Shown in pieces: positions 51,789 through 60,835 of a stretch of 64,000 nt of DNA. Within the stretch, counting starts at the first letter, position 1. Every line of letters starts with the position of its first letter. The notes beneath the pieces are model-generated. The model made no database searches and was not told the origin of the DNA. It saw only the letters and a list, made by a program, of their open reading frames with translations. Made by a program: the position numbers and the translations under genes. Source of the stretch: Saccharibacillus kuerlensis DSM 22868 (GTDB lineage Bacteria > Bacillota > Bacilli > Paenibacillales > Paenibacillaceae); NCBI RefSeq assembly GCF_000378145.1, contig NZ_KB899279.1:141127-205126 (forward strand), given 5' to 3'.

Positions 51789-52532
51789 ATGTCTGTAACT
51801 AAGCTGCAAAAAAATAAACGCCTCTATGCGCTGATTGTGCCGATAGTGCTGTGCCTCCTGCTCAGCGCCTGCGCCCAGGGAGTCGTCGATGTCACCGTCA
51901 ATACCGATGGTACCGCCGATATCCGCATGGACGCCGCAATTGACAACTCAGCGCTGAATACGCTCGGGCAGGGCGACCTGTTTGAGAAAATCGCTGCCGG
52001 TCTGCGTGAACAGGGAATAGACGCTCAGGCCGTGAACAAAGACGATCAGACCCTTCTTACCGCTTCGAAAAAAGTAGAACTGAGCGGCAGTGAAATCCCG
52101 GAACTGCCGGACGGGATCACCCTGCAAAATCGCAGAGAAGATGGCCTGTTCTCGACGACCTATCATATCGTCGTCACGGCCAACCCGCCGCAGCTGTTCC
52201 CGAATGAAAGTTCGTCACTCACCGGATTTATCGGTTCTCGACTGCTGGGCCGCTTCATCAATCGGGAATTCGACTTCGACTTCAAGCTTAATCTACCGAT
52301 CAAGCCGGATGCTCATAACGCCGACGAGATCTCCGCCAACGGCCGTTCGATGACCTGGCATCTCTCCCCAACCCGCGAAAACCGGATCGAACTGAGCGTC
52401 ACCGTTCCGGACGTTAAACGGATCATCTATACGGCCTCCGGAGCGCTGATCGTCATCATCGGTATTGTGGCCTTCCTGCTTCTCCGCCGGAAGCGCCGCC
52501 AAAAAGCTCAAACCGACACGACACCTTCATAA
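51789..52532 (+). CDS. LppM-like lipoprotein with C-terminal membrane helix
   Basis: 247 aa. The signal ends in the lipobox LLSAC (Cys ~28). A beta-rich domain follows (VVDVTVNTDGTADIRMDAAID, typical of LppM/DUF3153 proteins). A C-terminal helix (~215-235, ASGALIVIIGIVAFLLL) and a basic tail RRKRRQK complete it. It should be membrane-attached with the domain outside. Function unknown. GGAAAGGAAG precedes the ATG at 51789. The open frame extends back to 51408 but crosses the neighbouring gene and terminator, so that extension is rejected. Confidence 0.82.
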   Translation: MSVTKLQKNKRLYALIVPIVLCLLLSACAQGVVDVTVNTDGTADIRMDAAIDNSALNTLGQGDLFEKIAAGLREQGIDAQAVNKDDQTLLTASKKVELSGSEIPELPDGITLQNRREDGLFSTTYHIVVTANPPQLFPNESSSLTGFIGSRLLGRFINREFDFDFKLNLPIKPDAHNADEISANGRSMTWHLSPTRENRIELSVTVPDVKRIIYTASGALIVIIGIVAFLLLRRKRRQKAQTDTTPS

Positions 52533-52540
52533 AATGAAAA

Positions 52541-52569
52541 GGCTGACGGAAAATTCCGTCAGCCTTTTT
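52541..52569. terminator. Bidirectional terminator containing a stop codon
   Basis: GGCTGACGGAA pairs with TTCCGTCAGCC, then TTTTT on plus; TTTT on minus. The TGA of the minus-strand phosphoesterase (52561-52559) lies inside the stem. Confidence 0.9.
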
Positions 52570-53275
52570 GCCATGTTAGCTGGCGCCGCGTTACTTTGCC
52601 GCTGCCGCAGTTGTATACCGCATACTCCCCGCCTGTCAGATCCACCAGCGAAAGACTGCGCGATTCCTCAATCCCATACGTATGCGAACCGAGATCGCAG
52701 TTCAACCTCGCTCCATCAAAGCAGATAAACTCGCAGGGTGTGTGCCCATGAACAACCGTTCTGCCGTCTGTCGCCTGCAGAACCGACTCGGGCGGATAAT
52801 CGTAAAATTCATTCTCCGACATCCACAAAATATCCCGGCTCTGCCCATGCAGCGGTTGGTCGGGAATAAATCCGGCATGCGTGTAGACGTATTCGTCGTC
52901 CTCGGCCATGATCGGCAGCGTCAGCAGCCAGTCCAGATTCTCACGGCTTTCCTCATCGTCCTCGAATGTACGCTCGAAGCTTGCCAGCGCCTCTGCTCCA
53001 CCGTGAATAAGCCATATATTCGATTTATCCGCCCGATACCAACGCAGCATCTCTTCATGGTTGCCAGCCAGCACCGTTACCCGATCCGGATGCATCCGCT
53101 GCAGCGTGCGCAGATAGCGAACCACAAGCGCACTGTCGGGCCCTCGGTCGATGAGATCGCCGCCGACCGTCAGCCGATCTGTAAAAGCATCATAATCCAT
53201 CTCCCGCAGCAGTTCGATCAGCCCGCGATATTCGCCGTGGATATCGGTAACGAACAATTTGCGCGGTTCGTTCAT
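52559..53275 (-). CDS. PPP-family metallophosphoesterase
   Basis: 238 aa with the full set of PPP motifs: VTDIHGEYRGL (Asp-x-His), VGGDLIDRGPDS, VLAGNHEEML, and later VVHGHTPCEF. Relatives are small Ser/Thr phosphatases and diadenosine-tetraphosphate hydrolases (PrpE-like); which one cannot be decided. No signal peptide. GGGGGAAG precedes the ATG at 53275. The frame extends to 53380 without a site. Its stop codon lies inside the shared terminator. Confidence 0.9.
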   Translation of the reverse strand: MNEPRKLFVTDIHGEYRGLIELLREMDYDAFTDRLTVGGDLIDRGPDSALVVRYLRTLQRMHPDRVTVLAGNHEEMLRWYRADKSNIWLIHGGAEALASFERTFEDDEESRENLDWLLTLPIMAEDDEYVYTHAGFIPDQPLHGQSRDILWMSENEFYDYPPESVLQATDGRTVVHGHTPCEFICFDGARLNCDLGSHTYGIEESRSLSLVDLTGGEYAVYNCGSGKVTRRQLTWQKG

Positions 53276-53454
53276 TGTCTTCCCCCTTCGCCTGTTTACC
53301 GTAAAAGCTCTCTTTCCATTGTAGCCGCAGACGCTCCCGGCGTCCAAATCGGAAGACTGAATACTAAACCCGCCTTTCATTCCTAACGATCAAGCCCATT
53401 TCACAGATAAAATGATATATTCCCTCAAATCGACGAATATATGCCATCATTTCG

Positions 53455-53483
53455 TTGACACTCCAAATCGAATAGTCTATCAT
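53455..53483 (+). promoter_or_regulatory. Promoter of the LacI-family regulator gene
   Basis: TTGACA (53455-53460), 17 nt, TATCAT (53478-53483). Confidence 0.7.
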
Positions 53484-53495
53484 TCTCGGCGAATA

Positions 53496-53509
53496 GGGAA
53501 GCGATTACA
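53496..53509 (+). promoter_or_regulatory. Possible cre or operator site
   Basis: GGGAAGCGATTACA matches the cre consensus at 12 of 14 positions and lies just after the transcription start. It could bind CcpA or the regulator itself. Confidence 0.4.
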
Positions 53510-53570
53510 TCATGAATATTCCTTCGCTGTTCTCTTACTTCTGACTATCTTACATAAAGGATACGATGCC

Positions 53571-54605
53571 ATGAAATCAAATAGACGCTTAACCGTGAAA
53601 GAAATCGCCAAGGAGGTTGGTCTGTCTGCAGCCACCGTAGACCGTGTGCTGAACAATCGGGGCAAGGTCAAGCCGGAAACCGTGCAGCTTGTGACGGATA
53701 AGGTCCGCGAAATGGAAAATGCCTCCGACCATTCGGCGAATGCCCTGCCAAAAAGCCGCAGCATTTCGCTTGCCGTCGCTTTCCCCGAGCTGCCGGAATA
53801 TTTCTGGAGCCAAGTAGAGACCGGCATTGACGCCGCTGTTCACGAATTCCGGGAATTGGGTCTTCATGTACATACGATACGTTCCAAAGATTACGATCTT
53901 ACCGACCAAAAAAATACGATGCTTCAATTGATCGAATCCGGCGAATACGATGCAATAGCCATTTCGCCCAATGATCCGCAGGAAATGACAGACGTCATCG
54001 ACCATGCAGTAAGCCGAAATCTGACCGTAGGCACTTTTAACAGTGATTCTCCGCTCAGTTCCCGGCTTTTCTATGTAGGATGCGATTATCGGGTTGCCGG
54101 TCGTTTGGCCGCTGATACGCTGTGCCGATTCATCGGGCGGCAGGGACGAATTGGCCTGATCATGTCGTATACCAATTTTCAGATGCAGCAAAAAGTCACC
54201 GGATTCCGTGAAGTCATCGGCAGCTGTCCGCTTGTGGAGCTTCGGGCGCCGCTTAAGGTCGAGCAGGAAGAATATACGTCGTTCGAGACATTTGCCGATT
54301 ATTTTGACGGACTGGACGGCATCTATGTAGCCAGTGCCAAGCTGCATGTTATTGCTCGGCATCTTGAAGCGGCAGGCCTTGCAGGACATGTAGCGCTGAT
54401 CGGGCATGATATGAATGAGGAGATTCACGAAGCTCTGCAGCAGGACATCGTTACGGCGACAATCTGCCAGAATCCGTTTAACCAAGGTTATCTGATTATC
54501 AAGTTGATGTTCGAATATCTTTCTTCCCGAAAGCTGCCCGCAGTGAAGGAAAAAATGATGAAACTTGAGCTTGTGACGAAAGAGAATGCGCAATACTATA
54601 TTTGA
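53571..54605 (+). CDS. LacI-family transcriptional regulator
   Basis: 344 aa. The N-terminal helix-turn-helix and hinge read LTVKEIAKEVGLSAATVDRVLNNRGKVK (~8-35). A periplasmic-binding-type sugar domain follows (~65-344; ISPNDPQEMTDVIDHA, GRQGRIGLIMSY, QNPFNQGYLIIKLMFEYL). AAAGGA lies 9 nt before the ATG at 53571; the frame back to 53412 runs through the promoter. The alpha-xylosidase gene directly downstream is its likely target, with a xylo-sugar or related inducer as inference. Confidence 0.93.
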   Translation: MKSNRRLTVKEIAKEVGLSAATVDRVLNNRGKVKPETVQLVTDKVREMENASDHSANALPKSRSISLAVAFPELPEYFWSQVETGIDAAVHEFRELGLHVHTIRSKDYDLTDQKNTMLQLIESGEYDAIAISPNDPQEMTDVIDHAVSRNLTVGTFNSDSPLSSRLFYVGCDYRVAGRLAADTLCRFIGRQGRIGLIMSYTNFQMQQKVTGFREVIGSCPLVELRAPLKVEQEEYTSFETFADYFDGLDGIYVASAKLHVIARHLEAAGLAGHVALIGHDMNEEIHEALQQDIVTATICQNPFNQGYLIIKLMFEYLSSRKLPAVKEKMMKLELVTKENAQYYI

Positions 54606-54635
54606 ACGTATAGGCTTGACTGAGTTGTTGGCAGA

Positions 54636-54669
54636 GGGAGTGCCGCACATGTCGGAAACTCTCCTTTTT
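54636..54669 (+). terminator. Possible terminator after the regulator gene
   Basis: GG-GAGT pairs with ACTC-T-CC (one bulge), then TTTTT. Weak. Confidence 0.45.
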
Positions 54670-54715
54670 AGCGCGAAATGATGGATGTACGTCATTATCG
54701 AATGGACGTCTTTCG

Positions 54716-54754
54716 TCATTCACATCAATCATTCACATTAATCATTCTCATCAA
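54716..54754. repeat. 13-bp tandem repeat, 3 copies, in the alpha-xylosidase leader
   Basis: Units at 54716, 54729 and 54742 read TCATTCACATCAA, TCATTCACATTAA and TCATTCTCATCAA. They end about 4 nt before the ribosome binding site. Confidence 0.9.
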
Positions 54755-54773
54755 CATCCGGGAGGGAACCCGA

Positions 54774-57584
54774 ATGAAATTCACCGACGGCTACTGGCAC
54801 ATGAGACCCGGCATAACGCTGAATTATCCGGTGGAAGTGCGCGATCTGCATGTGCAGCAGGATGGGATCGAAGCATTCGCTGCCTGCAAAAAGATTGTTA
54901 CCCGCGGAGACACGCTCAATACGGCTATCCTCACTTTCCGCTATTCTTCTCCGATGCCCGACGTGATCTGCGTGGAATCGGTGCATCACGAGGGGAAGCG
55001 GATAATCGGACCCCATTTTGACAAAAATATTGATGCCGATACACAGCCGATCGTAACGGAAGACGACGAGGCAGCAGTGCTGACCAGCGGAAACTTGAGC
55101 GTGCGTATCGATAAAAATAATGGTTGGAGCACTCACTTCTACTACCGGGATCGGCGGCTGACAGGCAGCGGCTTCAAAAGCCCGGGACACCTCAAAACGG
55201 CGGATGGAAGTTATATGCGCGAACAGCTTGATCTTGGCGTCGGTGAGCGCATCTACGGGCTTGGCGAACGCTTCACTCCTTTTGTCAAAAACGGCCAGGT
55301 GGTCGATCTATGGAACGAAGACGGCGGGACGTGCAGCGAGCAGGCGTACAAAAACGTCCCGTTCTATCTGTCGAGCTTTGGCTACGGCGTGTTCGTCGAT
55401 CATCCGGAAAAAGTATCGTACGAGGTCGGTTCGGAACAGGTGGAAAAAGTACAGTTCAGCGTTCCCGGCGAGCGGCTGCGCTATTATATCGTCGGCGGCG
55501 ACACGCTGAAAGAAGTATTGAAAAACTACACGGCACTGACCGGACGCCCCGCTCTGCCTCCCGCTTGGTCATACGGCCTGTGGCTGAGCACTTCGTTCAC
55601 GACTCCTTATGACGAAGATACGGTCAATCACTTTGTTGACGGCATGTTTGAGCGGCATATTCCGGTGCATGTGTTCCACTTCGACTGCTTCTGGATGAAG
55701 GAATTCCAGTGGTGCGATTTCCGCTGGGATACCGAGCAGTTCCCGGATCCTCAAGGCATGCTGGATCGGCTCAAAGCCAAAGGCATGCATATCTGCGTAT
55801 GGATCAATTCCTATATCGGGCAGAAGTCGTACTTGTTCCGGGAAGGGATGGAGAACGGCTATCTGGTCAAAACGACCGAAGGCGACGTATGGCAGTGGGA
55901 TCGTTGGCAGGGCGGGATGGGGCTAGTGGACTTTACGAATCCGGAAGCGGCGGAATGGTTCAAGTCCAAGCTTCGCCCCTTGATCGAAATGGGCGTAGAC
56001 AGCTTCAAAACGGACTTTGGCGAACGGATCCCGACAGAAGGCATTGTCTACCATGATGGCTCCGATCCGGTGAAAATGCATAATTACTATACACTGCTGT
56101 ACAACAAAGCCGTATTTGAAGTGCTGGAAGAGGTCAAAGGACGCGACCAGGCTCTCGTATTCGCCCGTTCGGCAGCGGCAGGCGGCCAACAGTTCCCCGT
56201 ACACTGGGGCGGAGACTGCACAGCCTCCTACGTCTCGATGGCCGAAAGCCTGCGCGGCGGATTGTCGCTTGGCCTATGCGGGTTCGGATTCTGGAGTCAT
56301 GATATTAGCGGCTTCGAGAACACGGCTTCGCCGGACATCTACAAGCGCTGGAGTGCATTCGGCCTACTGTCTTCGCACAGCCGATTGCACGGCAGCCAGT
56401 CGTACCGGGTACCGTGGCTGTTTGACGAAGAGGCGAGTGAAGTGCTGCGGCACTTCACCGCTCTCAAAATGCGCCTGATGCCGTATCTCTTCGCGGCTTC
56501 GATCGAAGCGGCGGAGAGCGGCCTGCCGATGATGCGGGCCATGCTGCTGGAATTCGGCGAAGATCCGGCATGCGAGGAATTGGACCGCCAATACATGCTG
56601 GGCGGCTCGCTGCTCGCAGCGCCGATCTTCAACGAGCGCGGCGAAGCGCTCTATTATTTGCCGGAAGGCCGCTGGACCCACCTGCTCAGCGGCGAAGAAG
56701 TTCAGGGCGGACGCTGGCGGCGCGAACAGTACGATTATTTCAGTCTGCCGTTATTCGTACGGCCGAACAGTCTGCTGGCGCTTGGCGCGGATCATTCGCG
56801 TCCGGATTATGACTATGTCGACGGTGCGGAGCTGCATCTGTTCGCACTGGAGGATGGCCGCGAGGCACGCGCGGAGATTTATGCGGTGTCCGGAAGCGAG
56901 GCCGTGACGCTTGGCGATCCCGAGAGTCAGGGCGCGGAGCGGAACGCACGGGAGGCGGATCAGGGCGCGGAGCAGAACCTATGGGAGACGGGCCGGAGCG
57001 CGGACTGGGACGCGGATCAGGACATCCGAAGCACGGACCGGGACCGGGGCACGGACTGGGACGCGGACCTTGACGTTCAGGACGCGGAACGGGACGCATG
57101 GAATGTGGACCGAGACATAGGCCGGGGAGCCGACGCAGCTTCGAAGAAGCGACAGCCTGAATTGTCCGTCGCCGTACGACGCGACGGGCGAGTATTAACG
57201 GTAACCTCGACGATGGCAGATGCAGCTTCGCTTCCGCGGGTAGAGACTTCTGCGTCTTCGGCGGCAAATGCATTCCCGCTTCCACCGGTAGAGACTTCTT
57301 CATCTTCGGCGGCAGACACATTCCCGCTTTCGCCGGTAGAGACTTCTTCGTCTTCGGCGGCAGACACATCCCCGCTTTCGCCGGTAGAGACTTCTTCGTC
57401 TTCGGTAGAAGGCGCATCCCCAGGTTTTGAGGCCGCAATGTCTCGACGCCCTTGGACGCTTGTGCTTCGGGGAATCGGCTCTATCGAATCCGCCGATGGA
57501 GCAGAGTTTACTGTCACTGAGCAGGGCGTCATGCTGACACCGGACAGAAACGGCTCATTTACCATTACACTGAACCGCCGTTAA
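54774..57584 (+). CDS. GH31 alpha-xylosidase with two low-complexity insertions
   Basis: 936 aa; YicI-type alpha-xylosidases are ~770. The N-terminus (FTDGYWHMRPGITLNYPVEV) and catalytic TIM barrel match that group. The nucleophile Asp is in SFKTDFGERIPTEG (~413) and the acid/base Asp in HWGGDCTASY (~480). No signal peptide. The C-terminal beta region is split by two insertions: an Arg/Asp/Ala/Trp-rich segment (~720-790) and a set of 16-aa repeats around PVETSSSSAAD (~815-880). Normal beta-strand sequence resumes after each. GGGAGGG precedes the ATG at 54774. It acts on xylosylated oligosaccharides and is probably controlled by the upstream LacI protein. Confidence 0.92.
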   Translation: MKFTDGYWHMRPGITLNYPVEVRDLHVQQDGIEAFAACKKIVTRGDTLNTAILTFRYSSPMPDVICVESVHHEGKRIIGPHFDKNIDADTQPIVTEDDEAAVLTSGNLSVRIDKNNGWSTHFYYRDRRLTGSGFKSPGHLKTADGSYMREQLDLGVGERIYGLGERFTPFVKNGQVVDLWNEDGGTCSEQAYKNVPFYLSSFGYGVFVDHPEKVSYEVGSEQVEKVQFSVPGERLRYYIVGGDTLKEVLKNYTALTGRPALPPAWSYGLWLSTSFTTPYDEDTVNHFVDGMFERHIPVHVFHFDCFWMKEFQWCDFRWDTEQFPDPQGMLDRLKAKGMHICVWINSYIGQKSYLFREGMENGYLVKTTEGDVWQWDRWQGGMGLVDFTNPEAAEWFKSKLRPLIEMGVDSFKTDFGERIPTEGIVYHDGSDPVKMHNYYTLLYNKAVFEVLEEVKGRDQALVFARSAAAGGQQFPVHWGGDCTASYVSMAESLRGGLSLGLCGFGFWSHDISGFENTASPDIYKRWSAFGLLSSHSRLHGSQSYRVPWLFDEEASEVLRHFTALKMRLMPYLFAASIEAAESGLPMMRAMLLEFGEDPACEELDRQYMLGGSLLAAPIFNERGEALYYLPEGRWTHLLSGEEVQGGRWRREQYDYFSLPLFVRPNSLLALGADHSRPDYDYVDGAELHLFALEDGREARAEIYAVSGSEAVTLGDPESQGAERNAREADQGAEQNLWETGRSADWDADQDIRSTDRDRGTDWDADLDVQDAERDAWNVDRDIGRGADAASKKRQPELSVAVRRDGRVLTVTSTMADAASLPRVETSASSAANAFPLPPVETSSSSAADTFPLSPVETSSSSAADTSPLSPVETSSSSVEGASPGFEAAMSRRPWTLVLRGIGSIESADGAEFTVTEQGVMLTPDRNGSFTITLNRR

Positions 57585-57588
57585 GTCG

Positions 57589-57623
57589 AGCGGCCTGTCT
57601 CCAATAGACGGGCCGCTTTTTTT
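57589..57623 (+). terminator. Terminator of the alpha-xylosidase gene
   Basis: AGCGGCC pairs with GGCCGCT (inner GTCT/AGAC), then T7. Confidence 0.9.
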
Positions 57624-57941
57624 CGCCTCGACCTCCTGCTTTCCAGCCCGGCTGCTCCGCAGAAATTATTCGCCTGTTTGTTAACCTTACTAGGGCATGT
57701 ACGCAAACTCATCAACTTTTTCGAATAGAAGATGCTTTCAACACCCAGGTCTGGTTTCCAAATTCAAATGAAGTCTTTGAACGTAAATACGAAGCCAATT
57801 ATTGGTTCGCGTATATGCCGTAATGGAACGCGTCCCATAAGAAATGCTGAATAAGACGCGTTCAACAAGAAACGATGAATAGGATACTTCTAATAAAAAG
57901 CGTCTAATAAGATTCCATCAATAAGATTTAAGGTAAGGCCC
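57624..57941. other. Gene-free region with degenerate AATAAG repeats
   Basis: 57830-57930 carries irregular ~25-30-bp units with AATAAGA and GCGTC/TTCAA. No gene or promoter was assigned. Confidence 0.5.
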
Positions 57942-58126
57942 AATAAGTGCTTATATGCAATTATTTTCCGCAAAAGCTCACCTAATCGTACAATAAGTGC
58001 GTAGGTGCAACTATTTCACATAAAAGTAAGGTTAGAAACGCGAAAACGCTGAAATAAGTGTATGGGAGCACTTATTTCAGCGAAAGTTAAAAATGTGAGA
58101 AAAATAAGTGTATAAGCGCACTTATT
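57942..58126. repeat. Four-box intergenic element, variant A (copy 2)
   Basis: Direct boxes at 57942-57966 and 57992-58016 (AATAAGTGC, then 6-7 bases, then CAA..ATTT). Boxes at 58052-58076 and 58102-58126 are fully palindromic (AAATAAGTG..CACTTATT). The third extends to 14-bp perfect arms, CGCTGAAATAAGTG / CACTTATTTCAGCG (58047-58082). Offsets are 0, 50, 110 and 160. Confidence 0.9.
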
Positions 58127-58273
58127 TTCTTTCCCCCTATTACACCTTCAATAAACTCTTTTGGATTTTGTGGAAACAGGTTTGCATACAGGCCCTAAAC
58201 GTTTAAGTTTAAAATATTGCGGGGTTCGCTGCACGCGTACTCCATTCTACTCCACTCGAAAGAAGGCGAGATT

Positions 58274-59209
58274 TTGTCCAATGTCATTCTGCGGCTCAAG
58301 CAGTTCACTCAGGCTTCCCGCATGCTGTTTCTTCCGATCATGGTCATCTGCATTGCACTCGGGACTCTGGCAGCTTATTTATGGAACGACGTTTTTCATC
58401 CCGTCTTATTCCTGATCGCGCTGATCGGCTCCTGTGCCGCGCATCTATTCTCTACCATGTTCAATGACTTCTGGGACTACCTCAGCGGCGCGGATGTGGC
58501 AGCCTACGAAACAGAAGATACGGCTTCGACCGATTCCGGCTTTCTGACCCAGAAAATCTGGAGTCTGCCGGTATTCCTTGGCGTAACTCTTCTGATGGGA
58601 GGAATAGCGGCTCTCAGCGGATTGATCCTGTTCCTGACCAGCGGTTGGGGAGTCATTCCGCTGTGCGTCATAGGTGGATTTCTTGCCTTCTTCTATGTGG
58701 CGCCTCCGGTACGTTTCGGTTACTGGGGTCTTGGCACAAGCGAATTGGCGCATGTGATCTGCTTCGGCGTTCTGCCGGTCATGGGCGCTTTTTATGTCCA
58801 AACCTCGCATTTTGACTGGAAGCTGCTGCCGCTATCGCTGCCGATCGGCCTGCTGACGACGCTTGTTTTTTTCAACCATCATTTCCTGCATTGGAAAACG
58901 GATCGTCAGGTCGGAAAACGCACGCTCGTCGTTTCGCTCGGCGAATCGAGATCGTTCCGCCTTTCGACCGTCATCTTCCTGCTCGTCTGTCTGAGCGTGA
59001 TTGTCTGCGTGCTGACGAATACGCTGCCGGTGTACGCACTGCTTGCCTTGATTACGGCCTGGCCGCTTATCCGGATGTACCGCAGCATGCGAAGCGAACG
59101 CAATCTGCAGTCCTACAAATCGCTTATGGCCATGTCCATGACAATGACGATTCGCTGCGGAGCGATCCTGATTGCAGCGATGTTCGTGCAGGGCTTCAGT
59201 CCTTTTTAA
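58274..59209 (+). CDS. UbiA-family prenyltransferase
   Basis: About 311 aa with eight or nine membrane helices. The first Asp-rich motif is NDFWDYLSGAD (~60-75) and the second region HWKTDRQVGKRTL (~210). UbiA enzymes join a prenyl chain to an aromatic or other acceptor in the membrane, MenA being the common Firmicute example. No men genes are adjacent, so the acceptor is uncertain. AAGG lies 7 nt before a TTG at 58274, giving a short N-terminus. The open frame back to 58217 also starts with TTG but has no site. A terminator follows. Confidence 0.83.
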   Translation: MSNVILRLKQFTQASRMLFLPIMVICIALGTLAAYLWNDVFHPVLFLIALIGSCAAHLFSTMFNDFWDYLSGADVAAYETEDTASTDSGFLTQKIWSLPVFLGVTLLMGGIAALSGLILFLTSGWGVIPLCVIGGFLAFFYVAPPVRFGYWGLGTSELAHVICFGVLPVMGAFYVQTSHFDWKLLPLSLPIGLLTTLVFFNHHFLHWKTDRQVGKRTLVVSLGESRSFRLSTVIFLLVCLSVIVCVLTNTLPVYALLALITAWPLIRMYRSMRSERNLQSYKSLMAMSMTMTIRCGAILIAAMFVQGFSPF

Positions 59210-59256
59210 CAAAGTCGGAATCAGGTTCTGATACATTCCGATTTTTCCGTCTTCCT

Positions 59257-59278
59257 ACCGCCTTAGGGCGGTTTTTTT
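59257..59278 (+). terminator. Terminator of the prenyltransferase gene
   Basis: ACCGCC pairs with GGCGGT around TTAG, then T7. Confidence 0.88.
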
Positions 59279-59431
59279 GCGTTTTATCGATTTTTCGAAG
59301 CAAGATTACCCCATGAAATTTGGAAAGATCAAGCAAAAAGAAAAGGAAATTATAGCCTTAACGGCAAACCTGTTTTAAAATAGAAAAAACAAAAGAAATA
59401 TAATTGTCATTTTCAGAAAAGGAGGTCTAAC

Positions 59432-59584
59432 ATGCCTGACCGCAACAAAAATAAGTGGCTGTTGGCAATGGCCGCTGCGCTGCTGCTGACGAGCGCTTGG
59501 ACGTGGAGTCACGGAGCCGCTTCACTGGCCAGCCACAGTACACCCGCACCGTCGTCTTCGTCGGTCCTGACGTTTCTCGACTGA
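59432..59584 (+). CDS. Small secreted peptide, 50 aa
   Basis: A 50-codon gene with an ideal AAAAGGAGG site 5-6 nt before the ATG. The peptide has a basic start (MPDRNKNK), a hydrophobic core (WLLAMAAALLLTSAW) and a plausible signal-peptidase site near SHGAAS. A short polar tail rich in Ser/Pro follows and ends LTFLD. Size and shape resemble Phr-type or other exported signalling peptides, but no Rap-type receptor is next to it. It does not match any family I know. It stands between two terminators and is probably monocistronic. Confidence 0.65.
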   Translation: MPDRNKNKWLLAMAAALLLTSAWTWSHGAASLASHSTPAPSSSSVLTFLD

Positions 59585-59962
59585 TCCTGCGGACAATCGC
59601 GGATTTTCTTCGCCTACATAATTCAACATCCTATGTTGATTGCATTTCTCGCTTGTCCGCTCTTCAAACTGATGGATGTGCTAACCCACCCGCCTTCGCA
59701 CTCGCTACGGGTATTTTTCCGCGTGCTCTGGCGGGATTTTTGTCTGCCTTGATCGGTTTGCATCGGGATTAATTGGAATGACAAACAGACCCTCCATCTA
59801 AGACAGAAGGCCTGTTTGTCGTTTTGTCTGTTTGTCTGTTTGGTCGGACCGAAAGATTCATCGGCGCGGCAGAAGACGGCTTTACAGCGGCCGCCTGTCC
59901 GCCTCCTGTCTTGTACCCCTTGCCTCTTCGCTTTTCGCTTTTCCCTTTTCCCGCCGCCTTGC
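59585..59962. other. Spacer between the small-peptide gene and the thiamine operon
   Basis: Contains the terminator at 59689-59741 and a further GACAAACAG / CTGTTTGTC hairpin at 59777-59821 that may end the thiD transcript on the minus strand. No gene. Confidence 0.5.
59689..59741 (+). terminator. Candidate terminator of the small-peptide gene
   Basis: CCCGCC pairs with GGCGGG over a 35-nt loop, then ATTTTTG. Confidence 0.5.
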
Positions 59963-60835
59963 TTATCCCTGCCCTACGCCAATTCGGCGGCGATAAGCCC
60001 AATGGGCGGTTGGTCCATGTCCTCCGCCCAGATTCAGCTCAGGCGCACCTTCGATTGCGGCCTGGATGAAATCGCGCGCGGTTCGTACCGCTTCGCGTAC
60101 ATTCGAGCCCGCAGCCAATCGTGCGGCGATTGCGGCCGAGAACGTACAGCCCGTGCCATGCGTATGGCGTGTCGGAATGCGCACTCCCGACAATTCCTCG
60201 AAGCCGCGGCCGTCATAGACCAGATCGACGACCAGATCCTGCACGGACGTTCGGGATTCCCCACTTTCCGATTGCGCTTTTTCTTCTCCATGTTCCCCGG
60301 CATGTCCGCCTTTGATCACGACGGTCTTCGCTCCGTATCCGGCGATGCGCTTCGCCGCTTCACGGCGATCTTCCATCGTCTTGATCTTCATCCCGGCCAG
60401 TACCTCGGCTTCCGGAATATTCGGCGTAGCAACAAGGGCAAGCGGCAGCAGATGCCGCTTCATCGCTTCCACCGCCTCCCATCTCAACAGTTCCGCACCG
60501 CCCTTAGCGATCATCACCGGATCGACTACCACATTGGTCCAGCCGAAAGCGGAAATTCGCGCAGCAGCCGCTTCAATGATCTCCGCATCGAACAGCATGC
60601 CGGTCTTCAGCGCATCGACTCCGATATCCGAACCGACGGCATCGATCTGCTCCGCTACCGCACGAGCCGTCATCGGATAGACGCCGCTGACGCCAAGCGT
60701 ATTCTGCACGGTTACCGCAGTTACAGCCGACATGCCGAAGACACCTAGTTCCTGAAACGTCTTCAGATCGGCCTGCAGACCGGCACCGCCGCCGCTGTCT
60801 GATCCGGCGATCGTGAGTCCGCGCGGCGCCGTCAT
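59963..60835 (-). CDS. thiD: Hydroxymethylpyrimidine/phosphomethylpyrimidine kinase
   Basis: 290 aa ribokinase-fold enzyme that phosphorylates HMP and HMP-phosphate for thiamine synthesis. The N-terminus [23 protein letters not shown], mid-region [15 protein letters not shown] and [12 protein letters not shown], and catalytic [13 protein letters not shown] are canonical ThiD. An ~18-residue hydrophilic insertion ([17 protein letters not shown]) near residue 180 is unusual. The ATG overlaps the thiM stop (ATGA), with GGAGGTG upstream, so the two are coupled. Last gene of the TPP-riboswitch operon. Confidence 0.93.
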   Translation of the reverse strand: MTAPRGLTIAGSDSGGGAGLQADLKTFQELGVFGMSAVTAVTVQNTLGVSGVYPMTARAVAEQIDAVGSDIGVDALKTGMLFDAEIIEAAAARISAFGWTNVVVDPVMIAKGGAELLRWEAVEAMKRHLLPLALVATPNIPEAEVLAGMKIKTMEDRREAAKRIAGYGAKTVVIKGGHAGEHGEEKAQSESGESRTSVQDLVVDLVYDGRGFEELSGVRIPTRHTHGTGCTFSAAIAARLAAGSNVREAVRTARDFIQAAIEGAPELNLGGGHGPTAHWAYRRRIGVGQG

